This document shows positions 57,211 through 64,000 of a stretch of 64,000 nt of DNA, in pieces. This DNA is from Brachionus plicatilis (taxonomy: Eukaryota; Rotifera; Eurotatoria; Ploima; Brachionidae), in the NCBI GenBank assembly GCA_010279815.1, contig QEOQ01000274.1:546856-610855 (forward strand). Direction: 5' to 3'. Each line of letters starts with the position of its first letter. Position 1 is the first letter of the stretch. The notes under the pieces are model-generated. The model was not told the DNA's origin, ran no database searches, and was given only the letters and a program-made list of their open reading frames with translations. The position numbers were made by a program, and so were the translations under genes.

Positions 57211-59346
57211 CCCAGTCAACCCAAAAGTAATGAAAAATCAATGATTCTTTAAAGAATCATTATAAAATCATTGAAAAATTAATGATTTTATAAAGAAATT
57301 TTGAGGAAAAATATTATTAAAGAAATTTTTCTTTAAAAATCATTACAAAATCATCTAAATTTTGTGCAAAAAAATCATTAGAGATATTTTCCTTAGAAAA
57401 TCATTATAAAATCATCAAAATTTTTAACATTTAATGAGGAAACTTTTTGCAAAAAAATTATTGGAGAAATTTTCCTTAGAAATCATTACAAAATCATCTA
57501 AATTTTGTGCAAAAAATTATTAGAGATTTTTTTCCTTAGAAAATCATTACTTTTTCAGTATGATTCAATTTTCTGATAATTATAGAGAAAAAAATTGTTT
57601 TAAACTTTATTTATATTTAGAAGATAAAATGATATATTATTAATTTATTTGTTTATCTATAACTAGCTAATTTTTTTTTAGATCAATGTTGATGTTGATC
57701 CAAGATTCAATTAAATAATTTAAATTAGGTATTTTTAAAAATTCAATCTTTCTTTTTAAGTTAACTTAAAGCTGGATATGTTATTAAACAAAAGGTATTT
57801 GTTTATTTGCGAGGAACGAGCTAATTAAACAAACGTGAATGTGTATACATAATCGATTACTGAACTATTTGAGAAAAATTATTGACGAAGTTCGTCAATA
57901 GACAATACACATGAGAAGAAGAAATCAATCTTATTTATATTAATTGATAGTAGATTTTATAACAAAATAAACTTTACTTAATTGCAAATAATAATCTTAA
58001 TTTGAAAATTGCAGTTGTTATTAATATTATGAATCTTGCAATTGCTCTTTAATCATACACTACTTTAAACTACTTATCTTGAATATTTTAATAGTAGTTT
58101 AACGGCTTGTTACTCGCAAATATAAAGTTCTGCTTCTCTACCTAGTTTCTTTTCCATATAGCTATCTTCGTTTAAGATTAAATTATTAACTTAATTTTTC
58201 AATTAAATTTTTGATTTAATCCTTATCCATCAAAGAAATAACAAGCAAGGTTAAAGATTAGAATAGGTCAATTTTAACCCATGCATGAATTTTGCATTTA
58301 TTGCATTTAATACATAAGAGAGCATTAATAAAATTGCTTAAACGGACGACGGAGACGGATTAGGGTTAAAATCAAGGGGCGTGGTAAGTTCATGCAAACA
58401 ATTACATGTTTTTCATATTTTGAAAAAAAGAAAGAAATTTTAGCCAATTAAAAGAATGAGTTGTAAAAATACGTTAATTTTTACTTTGATATTATAGATT
58501 CAGATCGATATTTAATTCAGGACAAGTTTGTTTTTATTTTTTAATTATTTTGGCTAAAATGAAAAATAGATCAAAAATAGAGCCGTGTTCTAGATATTAG
58601 TAGATGTTCCAAACCTTTTTAATGCTTTTCAATTTTTTTTAGATATCCGAGTGTATTCAAAGCCTGATTTCTTCACTAATAATAAGCAGAATTAACAACT
58701 AAAATCAGTAAATTAATTGGTTAAATACACAATTATCATACTTTAATTGATTATCTAGATTTTTAGATTTTCACAAAATAGGCTTATAGCCCAAAGCACT
58801 CGATAGTTTAGCAATTTAGTCACCATTTAACCATTATCTATTAGCGCGGGAATAGACACTTGGTATTTTAAAAAAACATTAGTATTTGAAAATAATATTT
58901 TATTATTACTCAACAATAACCTATAATTTACTTTGAATTAATTAAATATTTTCATCTTTTTCTAAAAATTTATTTTCTATTTTTTGTTTTTTATTTTATG
59001 CAACGCCAGAATGGGCGTAAATTGAATCAAATAAACAGAAAACTACAAGAATGAAATTAAAAAAAAGAAATTTATCCTAATTTATCTTTAAAAAGTCCCT
59101 GAATATAAATAAAAAATAAATAATATTTTATACAAAACCCTTTATAAAATGTTCATAAAAATCTTAAAAGGTACCTTCAATAAAAAAATTGAAAAAAAAT
59201 AAAAATTTTTACATGATGATTTATAGATGATTTTTTAATGATTCTTTAATGAAATCTTAATGAAATTGAGTCCAATATCTTTAAAGAATCATTACAAATT
59301 TTCCTCATGAAATCTTTAAAGAATCATTAAATTTGGGTTGACTGGG
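57211..59346. mobile_element. CCCAGTCAACCCAAA-terminal element nested in Merlin
   Basis: Inverted ends CCCAGTCAACCCAAA and TTTGGGTTGACTGGG with only a TG dinucleotide duplicated (57209-57210, 59347-59348), deduced from the intact right Merlin terminus. Subterminal arrays of AAATCATT/AATGATT units are frequent at both ends (57220-57550, 59215-59330). The 1.6-kb middle has no credible frame. Non-autonomous; superfamily not recognised. Confidence 0.75.
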
Positions 59347-59619
59347 TGATCACCAAATCGATGATCACACAATATGTGATCAAATGATTGATCACGAGAA
59401 TTTAAACTACGATCACTAAAAAAAATTTACTGATCACGCTTGAATCTCAAACTTATAATATATATTGATCATCAAAATAAAAAATTTTCTCATCAACTTT
59501 TCTTGATAAAATGATGTCACATTAATATTGCAATATAAATTATATGTGCTTCAGTTTTGAAATCTTTTTTATCTTTTTTATTCTTACGCTTACTAAGCTT
59601 TAAAATTGTAATATATAAA

Positions 59620-61254
59620 ATGAATGAATGTCTTGAATCAAATAATAAAAAATGAATATTGAAAGATTTAAAACTTTTTGAGAAAATAGCTAAGATTGGC
59701 TTAATTAAAAACGATCAGAAATGCTCTAAAACTTTCTGGAAATTTGGTACAGTAATGAATTTGAAGCAAAGAAAAAGATCTCCTAATGCCAAGAATGCCA
59801 TTATTTCATGGCGATGTAGTTCATGTGGAACATTTAAATCAATCTTTGAGGACTCGTTTTTTTCATTGTTTAAAAAGCCGATTCGTATAATTTTGGCTGT
59901 CATTCGATCTTGGGCTGCCGAGTTGACAGTTTCAAAGACAGTTGATTCAATTCTTCTCCACTTTGATCACAATTTAAACAGAGAAACAGTTTCGTCAATT
60001 TTCTTCCAAATGCGACAGCTTTGTTCGCTGTCTTTAGACAAAAAAAACTTAAAACTTGGCGGACAAGGCAAGATAGTTGAAATTGATGAATCCTTGTACG
60101 CCAAAGTAAAGCACTGGAAGGGTGAGAATTTATTTAAAAAAAATAAAATATTAATTATTAAAACTTCTTAAAAAAACAAGGGAAAGATCTTATTAGGCCA
60201 CAAGTTTGGACGTTTGGTCTAGTACAAAGAAAAGATTCCTCGACGAATGGGTTATGTTATTTCACAGGAGTTCCAAACCGGGAAGCCGAGACATTGTTAG
60301 AAATTATTTATGATAAATGTCTAACCGGCACTAATGTCTACTCGGATTGCTGGGCTTCTTATGCTAAAATCTCAAAACTAAAAGAATTTAAGCATCAAAC
60401 GGTAAATCATTCATATAACTTTTTGGATCCGGACACAGGGACATGTACAAATAGAATTGAGAGTCTCTGGAACGCTTCCAAGCATAAATTTAAGGATATG
60501 CGAGGTTGCAACAGAACATACATTCAATCCTATTTGGACGAGTTTGTGTGGCGATTTAATAATGGCGTAAATGGTAATAGAACTAAAGCATATGAACTTA
60601 TTTTGGAAGTTGTTGCATATTTTTATAAACCAGGAAATAAGTTAGTATTACTTTGAGTTTTGAAATTAGTTAAAATTCGTTAATATTTAAAGGTTTGAAT
60701 CACTAGAGAAACTTTTTGCTGATGTTAATGGTGACCCTAGCGAGGAAGCAAAGGTGCATTTTGTTGTTGATGATGACGATGATGATGACGACTCTCAGTC
60801 TATTGGCTCTGACGTTAAATCGCTTTTTGGGTCTTTGATAGCCTCAGATAATGATTTAACTGATGAAGAGTTTGCTAAAAGTGAAGTGCCAGAAAATGAA
60901 AAAGGTTCTGATTTATCTGACGACGAGCCACTTGCTCGCACTGATTCAACGTCTGTTACAGAAAATGACCTAAATTCGAAAGAGACTGGAGTTGACTCAA
61001 CTGAAGAAGATGAGGACGAAGAAATTAATTCAATTAGCAAAAATTTGAATGAAATGAGATTTTTAAATATTAAAGAAAAATTAAACGAATATCGTAAGCT
61101 AGCTTTAGAGCCTCATGTCGCTTCGGATGAGGCTAAAGAGCAAGGAGCAGCAGATTTGAGCAAGCATACGAATCCGGTCTCATGCCCAATATGCAAGGCT
61201 TTGATGAAGAATGAACGCGGTGTCAAATTCCATATTGCTAAAAAACACAGTTAA
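59620..61254 (+). CDS. Merlin transposase (ISXO2-like DDE) with acidic linker and C2H2 finger
   Basis: Exons about 59620-60121, 60181-60640 and 60693-61254 join in phase. A zinc-ribbon-like WRCSSCGTFKSIFEDSFFS precedes the DDE core: Asp in [14 protein letters not shown] (60085), Asp in NVYSDCWASY (60345), Glu in TNRIESLWNASK (60459). Exon 3 adds an Asp/Glu-rich linker with an Asp run, then a single finger CPICKALMKNERGVKFHIAK at the C-terminus. The upstream ATG (59620) frame has one TGA at 59653, twelve codons in, so the protein is either silenced by a nonsense change or starts later. The enzyme would cut at the GGGTCTTG termini and reinsert with 8-bp duplications. Confidence 0.85.
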
Positions 61255-61690
61255 ATTTCATGTTAATTTTTTTTCTGTATAAAACTTTATTAATGCGACA
61301 ATATTAATGTGACATCTTTTTATCAAGAAAAGTTAATGGGAAAACTTTATATTTTAATGATCAATATATATTATAAATATTGCCACTATATTCTTACGTC
61401 TTTGATCACATATATAAAAACTTTGATCACATAAATAAAAACATTGATCACAAAAGTTTTTTCCTTAATTTTACTTTTTATATTTTTGATCACATATTGT
61501 GTGATCATCGATTTGGTGATCAATCTTGTTCACAAAACCAGCATTATTAAAATGATCACATTTTTGGTGATCAAGTGATCACATATTGGACAAGACCCAA
61601 GTTACAAATATTTAGTATAATTTACAAGATAATATTGACGAAAATATAATTGACAAAAAAACTTATTGACATTTCGGCATCGTGAAATTT

Positions 61691-62004
61691 CATACAAAAC
61701 TTACAATACAAAAATTAAAAAATTTTATAACTTTTGTTCTAAATGTCAAAAACTTGTTTTGTAAATGAAACAAAGTGAAACAACTGTTGTTTCACCTTCT
61801 GCATAAGTCTGCAAAATTGCACCCTATTTAAAACTATTAAAAATAAAGGCGAATTTATTTGCACAGGTTTTGCAGACTTCTGCAGAAGGTGAAACAACAG
61901 TTGTTGCACTTTGTTTCATTTACAAAACAAGTTTTTGACATTTAGAACAAAAGTTATAAAATTTTTTAATTTTTGTATTGGAAGTTTTTTATGAAATTTC
62001 ACAA
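61691..62004. repeat. Palindromic MITE, TGCAGACTT family, complete copy
   Basis: Outer arms GTGAAATTTCATACAAAACT and the complement of ATTGTGAAATTTCATAAAAA, then AACAAAAGTTATAAAATTTT and AAACAAGTTTTTGACATTTA in matching inverted positions. The core GTTTCACCTTCTGC pairs with GCAGAAGGTGAAAC. Fully palindromic, non-coding. Related copies at 645 and 11280. Confidence 0.75.
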
Positions 62005-62077
62005 TGGCTGACATTTCTCTAAATTAATTGACGCTTTCTCTCCCTGCCTTTTATTAATTTTTAATTTGTTCTGTTAA

Positions 62078-63592
62078 TAGTAAAGACAACTTTTTTAAGA
62101 GTAATTGTTAAATTTACTCGTTATTTTTGTTAATTCAGCTTTTTCAATTTTAATTGTTATAAACTCTTGACCACTACTCTTGGGTTCTAAAAGCTTGGAC
62201 TTGGCAATTATTAGTTACAGGGACTCGTTGTCGGGCAACGAACGTTTCTATCCAAGTTTTAATTGTGCTATTAGAAAATCAAATGATAAATGCTCCAGAG
62301 AATGTCCTAATTTACTCAAGTATAATTTGTACTTTATTAAATATGTGAACGAAAAATTGATGCCAGCATGGAATGGATTTCACACATGTTCGAAGAATCA
62401 GACCACAAGGTTTGTTTTGAAACGTAATCCAAGCATTAGGATTTGTCAAGTATACCTGAATGATTCTTTTTGTAGAAAATCGAGCTATTTTTCAATATTT
62501 TTTTGGATTTTGGTTAAAATTTTTATTTTTTCCAAGTAAAATTATTAAATAAATTTTTTTTTTACTTTATAAAATAATTATCACTGAGGTCCCGGAATTA
62601 TTAGTTAAAAATTTAAAGTTGTACAATTAAAATTCTTCTTAATTTTAAGCAAAACTCAGTAGATTTAATTATCAATATTTTTTTATTTTGTTAAATTTCA
62701 TCGCTATTTTTTGATTTTTTTCAAAAATTTTTGTTGTTCAATTAAAATATTATTAAAATATGTTAAATAGAAAAATTGCTGATTAATAATGTTAATTAAA
62801 GTACAATAGCCGAATTATTAAAATCATTCATAACAAAAAAAAAATAACATCAGATTTATTAGTAAGTCATCCATTTTTTAAATTTATTGATTTTTGATTT
62901 TTAAAAAAAATTATTGATTTTGAAAATGATGATAAAATGTAAGTTGATATTGAACCTGAAAATAACATAAATTATTGAATTTTTATCATCATTTTCAAAA
63001 TCAATAATTTTTTTTACTAGTTAGAGGACGGATAAATTTAGACTTTGGTGGCATAATAATAATATTTAATGGGATTGGTTTCAACATTTAGTTCAAATAT
63101 TTCAAAAATTGGGCAAAATGTAATTTATTGTACATTTTTACATTTTTGAGAGAAGAAAAAAAAATCTCAAAATCAAAAAATCTAAAAAAAATTTCATTCT
63201 AGAAAATTAATAATAAATTCGAAATTAATTAAAAGGGTTTTTCAAAAAATTATCCTTGGTTTTTACATTTAAATTTTTCTAAAACTCCTTTTTAAGTAAT
63301 TGCGAAATTATTATTACTTTTCTTGAATGAAAATTTTTTTAGATTGTTTGATTTTGAGATTTTTTTTTCTTCTCTCAAAAATGTAAAAATGTACAATAAA
63401 TTACATTTTATATAAAATATTTTCTTTAATATGTCTTCGATGGTATTAGTTCCATAAAGAATAAAGCCAAATTTTGACATTGTTCCAAGAGTAGTGGTCA
63501 AGAGTTTATAACAATTAAAATTGAAAAAGCTGAATTAACAAAAATAACGAGTAAATTTAACTATTACTCTTAAAAAAGTTGTCTTTACTATT
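62078..63592. repeat. Foldback structure with ~100-bp outer arms
   Basis: 62078-62178 and 63486-63592 are inverted copies (both hold AAGACAACTTTTTTAAGAGT or its complement, and TAACAATTAAAATTGAAAAA or its complement). Inner pairs occur at 62905-63018 (ATTGATTTTGAAAATGATGA and its complement) and 63113-63200 with 63325-63410 (TTTTTGAGAGAAGAAAAAAA and its complement). Between the arms is the cysteine-rich frame at 62180. Confidence 0.65.
62180..62539 (+). CDS. Unidentified cysteine-rich reading frame
   Basis: About 119 residues open, possibly an exon beginning after the AAAAG acceptor at 62190. It has spaced cysteines (FNCAIRK, DKCSRECPN, FHTCSKN, IRICQVY, DSFCRKS) and a hydrophobic C-terminus (YFSIFFWILVKIFIF), suggesting a small extracellular domain with a membrane or GPI-type tail. 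No clean signal peptide or start codon at the 5' edge. It lies between inverted arms, so it may be captured. Function unknown. Confidence 0.35.
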   Translation: MGSKSLDLAIISYRDSLSGNERFYPSFNCAIRKSNDKCSRECPNLLKYNLYFIKYVNEKLMPAWNGFHTCSKNQTTRFVLKRNPSIRICQVYLNDSFCRKSSYFSIFFWILVKIFIFSK

Positions 63593-63686
63593 AACCCTAA
63601 CCCTTATTCTAATTTTTGTCTTTATTCTAAGAGTAAAAGTTAAATAAAATGTTAGATTTAATAGCCTAAAAAAACTTTAAAATACT

Positions 63687-63882
63687 TTGGTGTAAATTGA
63701 TTTTGCTGTACATTTTTTATGTACCCCCAAATAGTTTTAATTCGTCCTAGTAACCAAACATTTTTTGTTTGGTCAAAATAACACTTTTGCTGTTCCGCAA
63801 TATTACTCAAAAATATCGCAACTAGTTCAAATAAGGAACAACTAATGTAATTACTGTACAGCAAAATCAATTAACACCAAAA
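63687..63882. repeat. Palindromic MITE, TTTGGTGTAAATTGATTTTG ends
   Basis: Termini TTGGTGTAAATTGATTTTGC and GCAAAATCAATTAACACCAA are inverted, with TGTACA-rich subterminal sequence. The minus-strand frame 63658-63870 runs across it and is an artefact. Confidence 0.65.
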
Positions 63883-64000
63883 AAACGTGGTTGAAAAAGT
63901 CTACCTCGGGACGAAAATGGCAAAATTTTTAGACGAAATAATCAATAAATGTTTTTATTCAGTTTTTTAGGCAATTAAATCCAATTTTTTATTTAATTTT

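Larger units (their letters stand above)
57133..61598 (+). mobile_element. Complete Merlin (IS1595-like) DNA transposon
   Basis: Inverted termini of about 80 bp begin GGGTCTTGTCCAATATGTGA and share the run of TGATCAC units. They are flanked by a perfect 8-bp duplication AAGTTACA (57125-57132, 61599-61606), as expected for Merlin. It encodes a spliced transposase (59620-61254). The left end is interrupted by a second element at 57211-59346; without it the transposon would be about 2.3 kb. Confidence 0.92.

Noticed and set aside
63590..63606. AACCCTAACCCTTA, telomere-like motif
   Set aside because: Only about two units and no array; chance or decayed sequence.
1..64000. tRNA, rRNA and spliced-leader genes
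   Set aside because: I found no cloverleaf with A and B boxes, no rRNA-like conserved blocks and no recognisable spliced leader; the only structured candidate is at 31517-31630.

Overview
The window is nuclear DNA of an AT-rich invertebrate animal. Spliced genes with GT-AG introns, a V-ATPase a subunit, fukutin, an alpha-1,3-fucosyltransferase, a tetraspanin fragment, trypsin-family proteases and animal-type DNA transposons and LINEs all point to Metazoa. Base composition (judged by eye), short introns beside large TE-filled ones and many palindromic MITEs would fit a rotifer such as Brachionus, but that is a guess.

Layout. 1-11.4 kb is mostly repeats: palindromic MITEs, a pogo/Tigger relic, the 3' end of an unidentified spliced gene (3856-4117), a tetraspanin fragment enclosed by GGCC-rich inverted repeats (5285-7018), an ATCGAT-dense tract and an intronless Merlin-type transposase relic. 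11.9-19.0 kb holds two convergent glycosylation genes: an intact one-exon fucosyltransferase (+) and a three-exon fukutin homologue (-) that seems to have lost its acidic catalytic motifs. 19-25 kb is repeats. 25.3-31.4 kb has two trypsin-family paralogues, one with a full triad and one with catalytic His replaced by Arg, separated by pogo, LINE and MULE debris. 31.5 kb carries a GC-richer multi-hairpin island just upstream of the V-ATPase a gene (31765-41135, ten exons), whose large introns hold hAT-like, Merlin-like and pogo MITEs and LINE ends.

41576-56580 is the most striking region: two 3.73-kb near-identical inverted arms around a 7.5-kb core. The core and the inner edge of one arm encode a nine-exon, 946-residue protein with a DDE transposase-like half and a cysteine-peptidase-like C-terminal half. 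Divergent from it is a 663-residue coiled-coil protein with two zinc fingers. The arms carry host-type gene pieces: a TRM9/ALKBH8-like tRNA methyltransferase with a shared frameshift and a fragment of a WDFY3-like (blue cheese) gene. I read this as a candidate giant gene-capturing transposon, while keeping segmental inversion and assembly artefact open.

57133-61598 is a complete Merlin (IS1595-like) transposon with ~80-bp inverted termini and a perfect 8-bp target duplication, encoding a transposase with an acidic linker and C-terminal zinc finger; a second 2.1-kb element sits in its left end. The last 2.4 kb is foldback repeats and one unidentified cysteine-rich reading frame.

All homology calls come from reading the sequence, not from database searches.
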